A stretch of DNA of 42,933 nt from the NCBI GenBank assembly GCA_903895595.1, contig CAITUP010000105.1:1-42933 (forward strand), read 5' to 3'. Under the pieces are notes generated by a model. It was not told where the DNA came from. It searched no databases and saw only the letters and a program-made list of their open reading frames with translations. This document shows positions 34,621 to 42,933 of the stretch, piece after piece. Position 1 is the stretch's first letter, and the number at the start of each line of letters is the position of its first letter. The position numbers and the translations under genes were made by a program. The stretch is from an uncultured Acetobacteraceae bacterium. GTDB taxonomy: Bacteria > Pseudomonadota > Alphaproteobacteria > Acetobacterales > Acetobacteraceae.

Positions 34621-36045
34621 TTATTCCGCCTGGGCTGGCACGGCCTCGTCCGACGCCGAAGCACCGGCCTGGGTCACGGCGCGCGGATCGGGCGGCTCCT
34701 TCGCCAGTTCCTCGGGGCTGACGATCTCATCGGCGATCGTGGCGAGCTCGAGGACGAAGTCGACGATCTTGTCTTCCATGATGGGTCCGCGCAGCGATTC
34801 GGTCATCTGCGGGTATTTCTGAAAGAACTCCATCATCTGGGCTTCCTGGCCCGGATACTGCGACACCTGCTGACGCATCGCTCGGTTCATCTCGTCCTGA
34901 GTCACACTCAGACCGTTGACCCGGCCGATTTCCGACAGCAGCAGACCCAGACGCACGCGCCGTTCCGCGATGGCGCGGTATTCCGCCCGCAGCGTGTCCT
35001 CATCCTTGCCCTTGTCGGCTTCCTCGATCTCGCCCGCTTCCTTCGCGCGAGTGAACTGCGCCCAGATCTGATCGAACTCCTGCGTCGCGATGCTCTCCGG
35101 CGACGGGAAGTCGGTCATATCGGCCAGCACATCCAGCAGTTGGCGCTTCAAACGGAAGCGGGATTGCCGGTCGAGTTCCGCCTGATTGCGTTCGGAGATC
35201 GCGGTGCGCAGCTCCTCCAGCGTTTCCAACCCGATCTTCTGCGCCAACGCATCGTCCAGCGCCGCCGGCACCGGCTTGCGCAGCTGCTTCACGGTGATGT
35301 CGAAGGTCGCATCCTTACCGGCGAGGTTCGCGGCGTTGTAATCGGCCGGGAACGTCACGTTGATGGTGCGGGCTTCCCCGACCGTGGCGCCAACCAGCTG
35401 TTCCGCGAAACCGGGGATGAAGTTGCCGCCGCCGATTTCCACGTCGGCATCCGTCGCCGCGCCGCCTTCGAACGGCACGCCGTCCAGCTTGCCCAGGAAA
35501 TCCACCGTCAGCACATCGCCTTCGATGGCGACCAGGGTGTCGCCGCGCGCGGCTTTCTCTTCGTCGGTCAGGTCCACCAGATCGCGCATGCGGGTGGCAA
35601 GGTCGTTCAGGACCTTGTCGATTTCCTCCGAGGGAACCTCGGCCTTCAGGCGCGTCAGATTAAGCGCGGCGAAGTCCGGCATCGCGATCTCGGGCAGCAG
35701 CTCCATCTCGAGCTTGAATTCGAGATCGACCGCCGGAACGGCGACAGCCGCCGTTTCGTCGGCCAGATCGACCTTCGGCTGGCCGACCGGGCGCAAGCCC
35801 TTGTCTTCCAGCATCTTGCGCGTGGACTCATTGACCGTCTGGTCCAGCACTTCGGCTGTAACCGCGGCGGCATAGCGCTGCCGGATGACGGGCATGGGGA
35901 TCTTACCGGGGCGGAACCCCGGCAGACGCACGGACTTGCTCAGGCCCGCCAAGCGCGCCGCTCGGCGGCTTTCGATGTCCGCGGCCGGCACGACGACCGT
36001 GTACGCGCGCTTCAGACCGTCGGAGAGTGTCTCGGTAACCTGCAT
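34621..36045 (-). CDS. tig: Trigger factor (ribosome-associated chaperone and prolyl isomerase)
   Basis: Binds nascent chains at the ribosome exit. 474 aa. The N-terminal domain has the ribosome-docking signature GFRPGKIP (43-50). The FKBP-like PPIase domain (about 150-245) has VTVDFLGKLDGVPFEGG, and the alpha-helical C-terminal chaperone arms follow. The tail is longer and more acidic/alanine-rich than in Escherichia coli (432 aa). First gene of the tig-clpP-clpX-lon series; the tRNA-Leu gene lies 45 bp upstream on the same strand. Confidence 0.97.
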   Translation of the reverse strand: MQVTETLSDGLKRAYTVVVPAADIESRRAARLAGLSKSVRLPGFRPGKIPMPVIRQRYAAAVTAEVLDQTVNESTRKMLEDKGLRPVGQPKVDLADETAAVAVPAVDLEFKLEMELLPEIAMPDFAALNLTRLKAEVPSEEIDKVLNDLATRMRDLVDLTDEEKAARGDTLVAIEGDVLTVDFLGKLDGVPFEGGAATDADVEIGGGNFIPGFAEQLVGATVGEARTINVTFPADYNAANLAGKDATFDITVKQLRKPVPAALDDALAQKIGLETLEELRTAISERNQAELDRQSRFRLKRQLLDVLADMTDFPSPESIATQEFDQIWAQFTRAKEAGEIEEADKGKDEDTLRAEYRAIAERRVRLGLLLSEIGRVNGLSVTQDEMNRAMRQQVSQYPGQEAQMMEFFQKYPQMTESLRGPIMEDKIVDFVLELATIADEIVSPEELAKEPPDPRAVTQAGASASDEAVPAQAE

Positions 36046-36090
36046 ATGCCCGTCTCAATCCTCAAAACAGCGATGTTCCCCAGCGGCGTG

Positions 36091-36175
<85 letters not shown>

Positions 36176-36304
36176 GCCGTTGGGCTGTCGCCTCTATGAC
36201 CCTATGCGGTCTCGGCCGACGCTACCAGAGCGCCCACCTTGACCGCGAACGCGGCGCTTTAGCGCAGCAGCCCCGGCGGGACAAGCGTTGCCGACGCCAT
36301 ACTG

Positions 36305-37306
36305 TCACGCCAGCCGGCCGGCATATTTCTCCAGCAACCCCCAAAGCGCGTCGCCGACCCGCTTCTGCGCCTTTTCATAGTAGCCGGCCGAGCGCAGCGC
36401 GGCCCGGAAGCTGGCGGGATCGGGTGTGTTGAAGACCATGCCCTTGCCGGTCAGATCGGCCTTCGCCGCGGCCTCATCCGCCGCGACATCGGTGCGCTGA
36501 CGCAGCGCGGCCTGATTGAACGCCGTCGCCACCACGTCTTTCAGCTTGTCGGGCAGACGCAGCCACGCTCGGTTGTTGAAACACAACCACTGGCCATCCC
36601 AGCTATGGTTGGTCATCGAGCAGAAACCCTGTTGCTGATCGAGCCCCGCCGCCTGCACCAGCGGCAAAATGCCATCCTGAGCATCCACCGCCCCCGCCTG
36701 CATCGCCGGAATCAAGTCCTGCAGGTTCATGGCCAGCGGCGCTGCCTTCAAGGCCCGAAACATCCCAACCAGCTCTTCATCGACCGGCGTCCGGATTTTC
36801 AGGCCAACCAGATCGGCCGCCGTGACGATGGGCTTCTTGCGAGTCGTGACCTGACGGAACCCGAAATCCCATACTTTTTCCATCGCGACCAGACTGAGCC
36901 GCTCTTGAAACTGGAACCGCAGCGCTTTCCCAAGCTCCCCGTCCATGGCCGGCCACAGCTGCGGATACCCCGCGAACCCGAAACCGACGGACTGCACGAA
37001 CACCGGTCCCAACACGCCGGCCAACGCCTGACCGATGATCGGTGTGGCCTCCACGCTGCCGGCGCGCACCTGAGCCATGAGGCCGAGCTGGCCGCCGAGT
37101 TGGCTGTCGGGGATGACTTTGAACGCGACGCGGCCGTCGGACGCTTTGGCGATTTCCTCGGCCGCTTGGAGCATCTGCTTGTGGAGCGGGAAGCTTTCCG
37201 GCGCGGTGTGACCCAGCCGCCACTCGAACTCCGCCGCTTTCGCGAAACGGGGCAGAAAGGGGGCTGTCAGGCCCGCCCCGACAACAAGACGGCGAGTCGG
37301 ACTCAT
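36305..37306 (-). CDS. TRAP transporter substrate-binding protein (DctP family)
   Basis: Periplasmic receptor of a tripartite ATP-independent transporter. 333 aa. An RR-containing signal (MSPTRRLVVGAGL, cleavage near AKAAEF) is followed by the DctP fold: FEWRLGHTAPESFPLHKQML, then GQLGLMAQVRAGSVEAT, and VGLKIRTP with the carboxylate-binding Arg typical of the family. Substrates are usually organic acids. No DctQ or DctM membrane subunits are in the window, so it must use partners encoded elsewhere. Its start overlaps the stop of the MmgE/PrpD gene by 4 nt (ATGA), which suggests that the two proteins handle the same compound. Confidence 0.88.
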   Translation of the reverse strand: MSPTRRLVVGAGLTAPFLPRFAKAAEFEWRLGHTAPESFPLHKQMLQAAEEIAKASDGRVAFKVIPDSQLGGQLGLMAQVRAGSVEATPIIGQALAGVLGPVFVQSVGFGFAGYPQLWPAMDGELGKALRFQFQERLSLVAMEKVWDFGFRQVTTRKKPIVTAADLVGLKIRTPVDEELVGMFRALKAAPLAMNLQDLIPAMQAGAVDAQDGILPLVQAAGLDQQQGFCSMTNHSWDGQWLCFNNRAWLRLPDKLKDVVATAFNQAALRQRTDVAADEAAAKADLTGKGMVFNTPDPASFRAALRSAGYYEKAQKRVGDALWGLLEKYAGRLA

Positions 37307-38703
37307 CGCGCGGCCTGCGCGATAAGATCGGCGACGGTCCCGACGGTGGGCAGCGTCTCCAGCGTGCGCAGTTGCGCCAGCAGCGCCGGCACCTGATTGG
37401 GGGACATCGCCCGCGCCGCGCAGTTGGCGAACTTCGCTTCAAGCAGTTCCGCCGGCAGCGGATTTTCCGGACCGCGCCCGAGCGGGCGGTGGACTTTCTG
37501 GGTCAGCGTCTGGCCGTTCTTCAACGTAACGCGGACCTCGGCGCCGAAATGCTCGAACGTGTCCATCTTCATATCCGGGTGCGGCGCGGCGAACACGCGA
37601 CGCAGGACGTTCTGGACTTCAGGTTCCAGGTAGCTGCCGCCCTCGAAATGCTCCACCGACACGCGCCGGTCGGTCAGGCCGCGGGCGAGGCAGTACTGCA
37701 CGCTGAACTTCGCATCCAGCTCGCTTTGCGGGTTGGGGCGGTTGGTGTGGGCCAGACGGCGGGGATGGGTCCAGCTGTCCACCCGCTCCACGGCATCGGG
37801 AGTCAGGTCGTTGTCGCGCACCAGCATCAGCATGGCGTCGATCGCGGGGTGGGTGCTGCCGCAGCACGGATACTGCTTGATGGCGACGCCCGGCGAGACA
37901 ATGTCCCAAGGCTCCGCCCAATCCGCCAGGATCGCGTCCGCGTTGTAATTGCCCGCGCCATTGTAGACGTTGAGGAACCCCTGCTTGTGCTCGAACGCCC
38001 CGGCGTAGGCGGTGAAATCGTCCTTGGCCAGCAGCGCCGCCATCATGCCGTTGCGCGCGGCGTGCCCGACATGCAGCGGCTTGGTCATGGTGCCGAAATT
38101 GGCTTTAATCCCCGAAGAGAACGTCGCCGCCAGCGCCAGTGCCCGAGCGGTCTGGTCCACCGTCAGCCCCAGCAGATGCGCGCAGCCGGCCGCCGACCCG
38201 AAGACGCCGAGCGTCGCGGTGGGATGCCAGCCTTTCTCGTAATGGTGGAAGTTGACGCCTCGGGCGATACGGGTCTCGGCCTCCCACCCCGCGACGTAGG
38301 CCGCGAGGAAGTCCTTGCCGCTGGTTCCATGGATTTCCGCCAGCGCGAACAGCGCCGGCACAACCGGGGCCGACGGATGACCGCCGAGCGTGTTGGAGCA
38401 ATCGTCGTAATCCAGCGCGTGCGCGGCGGTGCCGTTGATCAGCGCGGCGTCCAGCGGGCCAACACGGCGGTTGGTGCCGAACACCAGACAGTCTCCGCCG
38501 GTGGTGCCATAGGTCGCGGCCTGAGCCGTGATCCGCGCACAATCCTCATTGGCACCGGCCAGCGTGCAGCCGACGGTGTCCAGCACCGCGACCTTGGCCC
38601 AATGCAGCGCGTCGTCCGTCAGGCTGTCGAAGGTGACGCTTTGGATGCGGCGGGCCAGGCCCTCCGCGATGGTCGCGTCGGTCATCGTGACGGAGTCGTT
38701 CAT
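37303..38703 (-). CDS. MmgE/PrpD family protein
   Basis: 466 aa. The family includes 2-methylcitrate dehydratase PrpD, cis-aconitate decarboxylase and iminodisuccinate epimerase. Recognised by AVLDTVGCTLAGA, the strongly conserved NGTAAHALDYDD, GWHPTATLGVFGSAA, KPLHVGHAARNG and the C-terminal KQYPCCGSTHPAIDA. No prpB, prpC or acn genes accompany it, so methylcitrate metabolism is unlikely; it may act on another hydroxy- or amino-dicarboxylate taken up through the coupled DctP protein. The 158 bp upstream are shared with the divergent MBL-fold operon. Confidence 0.87.
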   Translation of the reverse strand: MNDSVTMTDATIAEGLARRIQSVTFDSLTDDALHWAKVAVLDTVGCTLAGANEDCARITAQAATYGTTGGDCLVFGTNRRVGPLDAALINGTAAHALDYDDCSNTLGGHPSAPVVPALFALAEIHGTSGKDFLAAYVAGWEAETRIARGVNFHHYEKGWHPTATLGVFGSAAGCAHLLGLTVDQTARALALAATFSSGIKANFGTMTKPLHVGHAARNGMMAALLAKDDFTAYAGAFEHKQGFLNVYNGAGNYNADAILADWAEPWDIVSPGVAIKQYPCCGSTHPAIDAMLMLVRDNDLTPDAVERVDSWTHPRRLAHTNRPNPQSELDAKFSVQYCLARGLTDRRVSVEHFEGGSYLEPEVQNVLRRVFAAPHPDMKMDTFEHFGAEVRVTLKNGQTLTQKVHRPLGRGPENPLPAELLEAKFANCAARAMSPNQVPALLAQLRTLETLPTVGTVADLIAQAAR

Positions 38704-38861
38704 GGGGGCAGTCTCCGGCTTGGGCGCTGGTTGGGGCTTTCAGACTAATGAACGGTAGCGCCAACCGGATGTGCCGGCCAGCCCTGGACTTGCCCCCCTC
38801 CCCACCGGCCGCTCAACCCCCTATACCTCCCGCCATAAACGCCCGAGCAGGAGACAGGCCC

Positions 38862-39749
38862 ATGATTACCGTTCCCAACCAGCAAATCCCCGGCTTCTAC
38901 CACCGCCGCATCGGCGACATCGTCGTGACCGCCCTGTCCGACGGCTACCTCGATGGCACCGTCGACGTGATGCAGAACATCGGTGGAGACGACGCGACCT
39001 CCCTGTTGACCGGCGCCTTCCGCCCGGGCCGCCGCACGTCCGTCAACTGCTACCTGATCTACTCCGCCGGCCGCCTCGCGCTGGTGGAGACGGGGTCGGG
39101 CGACTACCTGCTGCCCACCGCCGGCAAGCTGCAACAGAACCTCAAGGCCGCGGGCGTGAATCCGGCCGACATCGACACCGTCATCCTGACGCACATGCAC
39201 CCCGACCACTCCGCCGGCCTCGCCAACCCGAAGACCGGCGAGAAGTTCTTCCCGAACGCCGAGCTGGTGGTCCACGAGAATGAGCCGAAGCACTGGGGCG
39301 ACGACGGTCTGATGAACCAGGCCCCCGAACGCGCCAAAGCCCTGTATTTCCAAGCCGCGCGGGAGCAGATGGCCCCCTACCATAACCAGATGAAGACCTA
39401 CTCCGGCAGCGTCGAGGTCTTCCCCGGCGTCCGCTCCATGCCAATGCACGGCCACACCCCCGGCCATTCCGGCTACATGGTGTCGTCCGGCAAGGACTCG
39501 CTCCTGATCTGGGGCGACATCATCCACGTCCCCGAGGTCCAGATCCCGCGCCCCGAAGTCACCATGGCGTTCGACACGGATCCCCATGCCGCCGCCGCGA
39601 CGCGGCGGAAAATATTCGACATGGTCACCCACGACCGCCAGCTCGTCGCCGGCATGCACATCCACTTCCCCGGCTTCGCCCACATGGTGAAGGTCGGGGA
39701 GAACTACACCATGCTCCCCGAACCCTGGGACCAAGGCTTCGGTGGGTGA
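38862..39749 (+). CDS. MBL-fold metallohydrolase
   Basis: 295 aa zinc hydrolase of the metallo-beta-lactamase fold. The start at 38862 follows AGGAG by 9 nt; an earlier in-frame ATG at 38748 would add a low-complexity Pro-rich stretch with no family likeness. The metal-binding motif HMHPDH is at 111-116, with later ligands in HGHTPGHSGYM, WGDIIH and the C-terminal HIHFPGF. Related proteins include lactonases and other hydrolases; the substrate cannot be stated. The stop overlaps the GTG start of the LysE gene. Confidence 0.88.
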   Translation: MITVPNQQIPGFYHRRIGDIVVTALSDGYLDGTVDVMQNIGGDDATSLLTGAFRPGRRTSVNCYLIYSAGRLALVETGSGDYLLPTAGKLQQNLKAAGVNPADIDTVILTHMHPDHSAGLANPKTGEKFFPNAELVVHENEPKHWGDDGLMNQAPERAKALYFQAAREQMAPYHNQMKTYSGSVEVFPGVRSMPMHGHTPGHSGYMVSSGKDSLLIWGDIIHVPEVQIPRPEVTMAFDTDPHAAAATRRKIFDMVTHDRQLVAGMHIHFPGFAHMVKVGENYTMLPEPWDQGFGG

Positions 39750-40375
39750 ACCTGCTTGTCGCCTCGGCTGTCTCTGGCGCCGCCTACACTCTGGCGCCAG
39801 GGCCGGCCTTCTTGGCGTTGCTGGGCATCGGCGCCGGACAGGGGCGCCGCGCCGGCGCGCTGTTCCTATCCGGGCACTTCGCGGGCGACATCCTCTGGGC
39901 GTCGCTCGCGCTGACCGCGATCCTCGGCGCCCGCTCGATCGGCACTACCGTGTTCGACGGACTCGGCCTGATCTGCGGCGTCTACCTCTGCTGGCTGGGC
40001 ATCCGAGCCGTCACCGCCCGAACCGGCAACGACGGCGCCGTGAGTGACGTGCGGCGCCCGCTGCTCCGAGGCCTCGCGTTCGGCCTGTCCAATCCCAAAG
40101 CCTACCCGGTGGCGGTCGCGATGTTCACCGCCCTCCTGGCCGGCCAGGCCGACACCCTTGGCTGGACCGCCTTCCCCGCCTTGCTCGCTGCCGCCTGCAT
40201 CGGCTTCCTGATCGCCGACGTGCTGCTGATCGGCCTGATCGGCGCCGGCCCGGTCCGCCGCCTCTACCGCCGGCACGCGCTGTGGGTCACGCGGGTGTCC
40301 GGCGTCATCTTCCTCGGGTTCGGCCTGAACGCCATCGCCGCGGCCGGACCGGGGACCATCGGCTGGGCACGATGA
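39746..40375 (+). CDS. LysE/RhtB family exporter
   Basis: 209 aa inner-membrane protein with about six helices. Family marks: the first helix with TLAPGPAFLALLGIGAGQG, GHFAGDILWASLALTAIL, and RGLAFGLSNPKAYPVAVAMFTALL after the central loop. Members export amino acids or small metabolites. It starts with GTG overlapping the MBL-fold stop (GTGA) and ends overlapping the ChaC start (ATGA), so the three proteins are translationally coupled. Confidence 0.88.
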   Translation: MNLLVASAVSGAAYTLAPGPAFLALLGIGAGQGRRAGALFLSGHFAGDILWASLALTAILGARSIGTTVFDGLGLICGVYLCWLGIRAVTARTGNDGAVSDVRRPLLRGLAFGLSNPKAYPVAVAMFTALLAGQADTLGWTAFPALLAAACIGFLIADVLLIGLIGAGPVRRLYRRHALWVTRVSGVIFLGFGLNAIAAAGPGTIGWAR

Positions 40376-41037
40376 CCGAAGAACCCATAACCGTCACCCG
40401 CGAGGGCCTGCGCGACGGCTCCCTTATGGCCGCCGCGCGCCTGCGTGCCCCGCCTGGAACAGCCTTCATCGACGACGCCACCATCCAGGCCGACCTGGAC
40501 GCCACCCTCGCGAGCCACGATCCCAACGCCGACGTCTGGCTGTTCGGCTACGGCTCGCTGATGTGGAACCCCGCCATCGAGTTCGCCGAACGCCGCCCCG
40601 GCAAAGTGCTCGGCTGGCATCGCCGCTACTGCCTGTGGCTGCACATGGGCCGCGGCACGCCCGAAAACCCCGGCCTGATGCTGGCGCTCGACCGCGGCGG
40701 CTCCTGCCACGGCGCCCTGTTCCGCATCCAAGCCGCCCGCGCCCGAGACGAACTGCTGCTGCCGTGGCGGCGGGAGTTGTTTACCGGCGCCTACCGCTCC
40801 CGCTGGGTCATGGCCGAGACCGAAGACGGTCCGGTACGGGCCGCGACCTTCGTCGTCAACCGCGCCTACCCCCGTTACGCCGGCCGCCTGCCGGATGAGG
40901 AAATCGCCCGCCGGGTCGCGACCGCCAGCGGGCCGCTGGGCAGCAACCGTTCGTATTTCGAACAGACGCTGGAGTCGCTCCAGCAACTGGGCCGGCGGGA
41001 CCGCACCATGGAGCGGCTGCACGCCCTGATCCCATGA
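40372..41037 (+). CDS. chaC: Gamma-glutamylcyclotransferase (ChaC family)
   Basis: Cleaves gamma-glutamyl compounds, chiefly glutathione, to 5-oxoproline and Cys-Gly. 221 aa from the ATG at 40372, which overlaps the LysE stop by 4 nt. The substrate loop YGSLMW (60-65), the central ALDRGGSCHGALFRI, the catalytic-Glu region LPWRRELFTGAY, and the end GSNRSYFEQTLESLQQLG match ChaC. Coupling to a LysE exporter and an MBL-fold hydrolase suggests a small pathway around glutathione or an amino-acid adduct; this is inference. Confidence 0.9.
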   Translation: MTEEPITVTREGLRDGSLMAAARLRAPPGTAFIDDATIQADLDATLASHDPNADVWLFGYGSLMWNPAIEFAERRPGKVLGWHRRYCLWLHMGRGTPENPGLMLALDRGGSCHGALFRIQAARARDELLLPWRRELFTGAYRSRWVMAETEDGPVRAATFVVNRAYPRYAGRLPDEEIARRVATASGPLGSNRSYFEQTLESLQQLGRRDRTMERLHALIP

Positions 41038-41068
41038 AAACCCCGGTTCGGAGACCGAACCGGGGTTA
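41037..41068. terminator. Bidirectional terminator between chaC and the ABC binding protein
   Basis: CCCCGGTTCGG, AGA, CCGAACCGGGG (41041-41065): a perfect 11-bp stem with a 3-nt loop between convergent genes. It is flanked by AAAA on the left, which is a U-run for the minus-strand transcript, and by TTA on the right. Confidence 0.85.
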
Positions 41069-41075
41069 CGGACGC

Positions 41076-42329
41076 TTACTTGCCCGCGTCGTAGGGCGTC
41101 ACGACATCGCCGGTTTTCAAGGACGGCGGCCAAAGGATGACCTCGGTCTTCGGATCGCGGAACTGATCCAGGTCGTTGCTCTTCACGCCCTGGAACTGCA
41201 CCTCCATGACCCGCGCCTCCTCCCATTCGCCGCCGGCACCGAATTTGACGGGGCCCGCGACGGTGTTGAACGTACTCTTGCGCAGATAGTCGGCCATCTT
41301 CGCTTGGTCGAGGCTTTTGACTGCTTCAACCGTCTGCTGCAGCACCTGCATATAGGAATAGGCGAAGGGCGGCAGGTAATAACCCAGCGGATCGACGCCC
41401 TCGCTGGCCGCTTTGGCCTGGTAGCGCTTCAGGAAGTCCAGCGCCTCCGGCGTGGCGAACTTACTGGCAGGCAACCAGAAATCGTAATCGACGATGCCAT
41501 TCAGCAGCGGCCCCAGCTTGACCTTGATCGCGGTGGATTGCAGCCCGACCATGCCGCCGCCGAACAATTGCGCCTTTAGCCCAACCTCGTGCGCGGCCAG
41601 GATAATGCCGACGCTGTCCGGCGGGTAGGACGCAACGAACACCAGATCCGGCTTGGTCGCCGCGATCGCCCGAATGATCGGCGTGAAATCGGCGGTGCTC
41701 GGCGGGTAGGTTTTGTCGTAGACGATCTTCAGATCGCCTTCCTTGATGATCTCATGCACGCCTTCCAACGCGTTGCGGGCGAATTCCGCGTCGGCACCGA
41801 CGATGGCGATGGTCTTCGGCTTGGGGTTCAGACCTTTCGCGACCTCGAAGAAGCCGCGCCCGAAGCTCTGCTTGGGCTTCGGGCCGCCGGTGGGTCCGAA
41901 GGAGAAGTAGTTCGGATAGTTGAACTCGCTGTTCACCGCGAGCCCCAGCAGCGACAGGAAGGTACGCTTGTGCTGCATGATGACCGGCATGGCGGGGGCC
42001 ACCATGTTGGTCGCATAGCCGCTGACCACGAGGTCCACTTTATCCACGTCCAGCAGCTTGGTGTAGATGCCCGGCACGTTGGAGGGGTTGGACTGATCGT
42101 CGTAGAATACCAATTTCACCGGACGCCCGAGCAGGCCGCCTTTGGAATTGATCTCCTCTTCCCATATCTGCATGGCGAGCAGGGCCGGCTTACCGTTCGA
42201 AGCGAGACCGCCGGTCAGCGCCATGCCGAAGCCGATAGTGATGGGCTTCTCGTCCGCCCTGGCCGGCATCGAGCCGGCGAATAGGATCATGGCCGCGCCC
42301 AATGCGCCGCTCAGCCACCGCGATATCAT
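41076..42329 (-). CDS. ABC transporter substrate-binding protein, branched-chain amino acid (LivJ/Leu-type) family
   Basis: 417 aa periplasmic protein of the type 1 binding fold. The signal peptide MISRWLSGALGAAMILFAGSMPARA is followed by KPITIGFGMALTGGLASNGK, EINSKGGLLGRPVKLVFYDDQSNPS and IAIVGADAEFARN, all typical of LivJ/AmiC relatives. AGGAGGGA precedes the ATG by 9-10 nt. The membrane and ATPase subunits (livHMGF) are not in the window. Such orphan receptors often bind aromatic acids, amides or other small organics, so the ligand is open. Confidence 0.9.
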   Translation of the reverse strand: MISRWLSGALGAAMILFAGSMPARADEKPITIGFGMALTGGLASNGKPALLAMQIWEEEINSKGGLLGRPVKLVFYDDQSNPSNVPGIYTKLLDVDKVDLVVSGYATNMVAPAMPVIMQHKRTFLSLLGLAVNSEFNYPNYFSFGPTGGPKPKQSFGRGFFEVAKGLNPKPKTIAIVGADAEFARNALEGVHEIIKEGDLKIVYDKTYPPSTADFTPIIRAIAATKPDLVFVASYPPDSVGIILAAHEVGLKAQLFGGGMVGLQSTAIKVKLGPLLNGIVDYDFWLPASKFATPEALDFLKRYQAKAASEGVDPLGYYLPPFAYSYMQVLQQTVEAVKSLDQAKMADYLRKSTFNTVAGPVKFGAGGEWEEARVMEVQFQGVKSNDLDQFRDPKTEVILWPPSLKTGDVVTPYDAGK

Positions 42330-42361
42330 TCGGAAGTCCCTCCTGTTTAGACGTTGTCGCT

Positions 42362-42389
42362 ATCCTATGGGTGTGGCGGCGAACCGCAA
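42362..42389 (-). promoter_or_regulatory. Candidate promoter of the ABC binding protein gene
   Basis: TTGCGG (42389-42384), 16 nt, TAGGAT (42367-42362) on the minus strand, about 33 bp before the start codon. Both hexamers match at four of six positions, so the call is weak. Confidence 0.3.
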
Positions 42390-42419
42390 GCCCGATGTTT
42401 CATACCGGACGCCCCCACG

Positions 42420-42933
42420 TCACGCCGCCTCGTCGGCGAGACTGCTTTCCTCACGTTGTATGGCCTCTTGCCCACGCTTCGCCGCCAATTCCATTCGTTC
42501 CAACGCGGTCCCGGCTGCCAACTCCTCGTCCTTCATCTGCCGCGCCAGCTTCCCTTTGCTTCGGTCCAGCAGCCCCACCAGGTACGAGGTCTCGCGTTTC
42601 AACGAATCTTTCCGCGGCTGTTTGCCGTATGGCCAGGTCATCTTGTCCATCACCTCCTCGAAGTGCGCGTGGAAGGTAGCGACGATCTGCTGTTCCTCGG
42701 CGTTCCGCTGCGACTCCGGCTTGCGCAGGACCGCGACCAAGCCGGTCTCCGGCGCGACCTCCGGCTCACGGTGTATAGGGTCTTGCGCACCTGTCAGGAT
42801 CGGCGCCTGCCGCAACGGCTCCGGCGGCGGCGCGTCGTCCGGTTCGAACAACGCATTGTCCGGCCGAAGCTGCGCCTTCTCCAGCCGCTTCTCCGCCGAG
42901 GCGGTCGCGCGCTGAAACGCCAGCGCCTGCCCG
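42420..42933 (-). CDS. Unrecognised protein, 3' part only
   Basis: The frame is open to the right edge, so the N-terminus is missing; a TTG at 42851 is possible but not needed. The visible ~170 residues are hydrophilic and mostly helical: QALAFQRATASAEKRLEKAQ, a Pro/Glu-rich linker (FEPDDAPPPEPL), then a charged helical region with FHAHFEEVMDKMTWPYGK, and the end RGQEAIQREESSLADEAA. No membrane segment, no cysteines and no motif I recognise. It may be a cytosolic structural or regulatory protein; no function is proposed. Confidence 0.5.
   Translation of the reverse strand, partial: GQALAFQRATASAEKRLEKAQLRPDNALFEPDDAPPPEPLRQAPILTGAQDPIHREPEVAPETGLVAVLRKPESQRNAEEQQIVATFHAHFEEVMDKMTWPYGKQPRKDSLKRETSYLVGLLDRSKGKLARQMKDEELAAGTALERMELAAKRGQEAIQREESSLADEAA

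Overview
The window reads as a GC-rich alphaproteobacterial chromosome segment, most likely Rhodospirillales and possibly Acetobacteraceae. The evidence is a complete 14-gene nuoA-N operon of alphaproteobacterial type, a CIRCE-controlled groESL operon, the tig-clpP-clpX-lon-hup proteostasis run, and CCA-encoding tRNA genes. The assignment rests on gene content and protein style; no database search was possible. There is no rRNA, no CRISPR array and no recognisable transposase or integrase.

Layout. 1-5.0 kb (minus strand): the 5' part of a secreted beta-helix repeat protein running off the left edge, a lipoprotein alpha/beta hydrolase, a Wzy/WaaL-like O-antigen polymerase/ligase and an lpxD acyltransferase. 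These look like envelope and surface-glycan functions. 5.0-7.25 kb (plus): CIRCE operator, groES, groEL and a strong terminator. 7.3-10.85 kb (minus): a macA-macB type tripartite efflux pair with the tail of a broken response regulator in front of it. At 10846-11020 lies a second, displaced copy of the groEL 3' end with its terminator, in direct orientation to the intact gene, so macAB is bracketed by two groEL ends. 11.0-14.4 kb: a GT61 glycosyltransferase converging on two tandem rhomboid protease paralogs.

14.6-28.8 kb (minus): nuoA-B-C-D-E-F-G-H-I-J-K-L-M-N, encoding all subunits of respiratory complex I in canonical order, with tight spacing and several stop/start overlaps. 28.97-36.2 kb (minus): two identical tRNA-Asp genes, tRNA-Val, hup, lon, clpX, clpP, tig and tRNA-Leu. 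Factor-independent terminators follow clpP and lon, and clpX and lon have candidate promoters of their own.

36.3-42.9 kb is an accessory metabolic region. It holds a TRAP-type binding protein translationally coupled to an MmgE/PrpD-family protein, a divergent MBL-fold hydrolase / LysE exporter / ChaC operon joined by 4-nt overlaps, a bidirectional terminator, a branched-chain amino acid type ABC binding protein, and an unrecognised protein that runs off the right edge.

The most unusual structure is the groEL 3'-end direct repeat around RR'-macAB, which resembles the footprint of an element or recombination event at the 3' end of groEL. Other points of interest are the gapless tandem rhomboid pair (both 372 aa), a GroEL without the GGM tail matched with a GroES carrying an extra lysine-ended tail, and a histidine-rich C-terminus on NuoJ.
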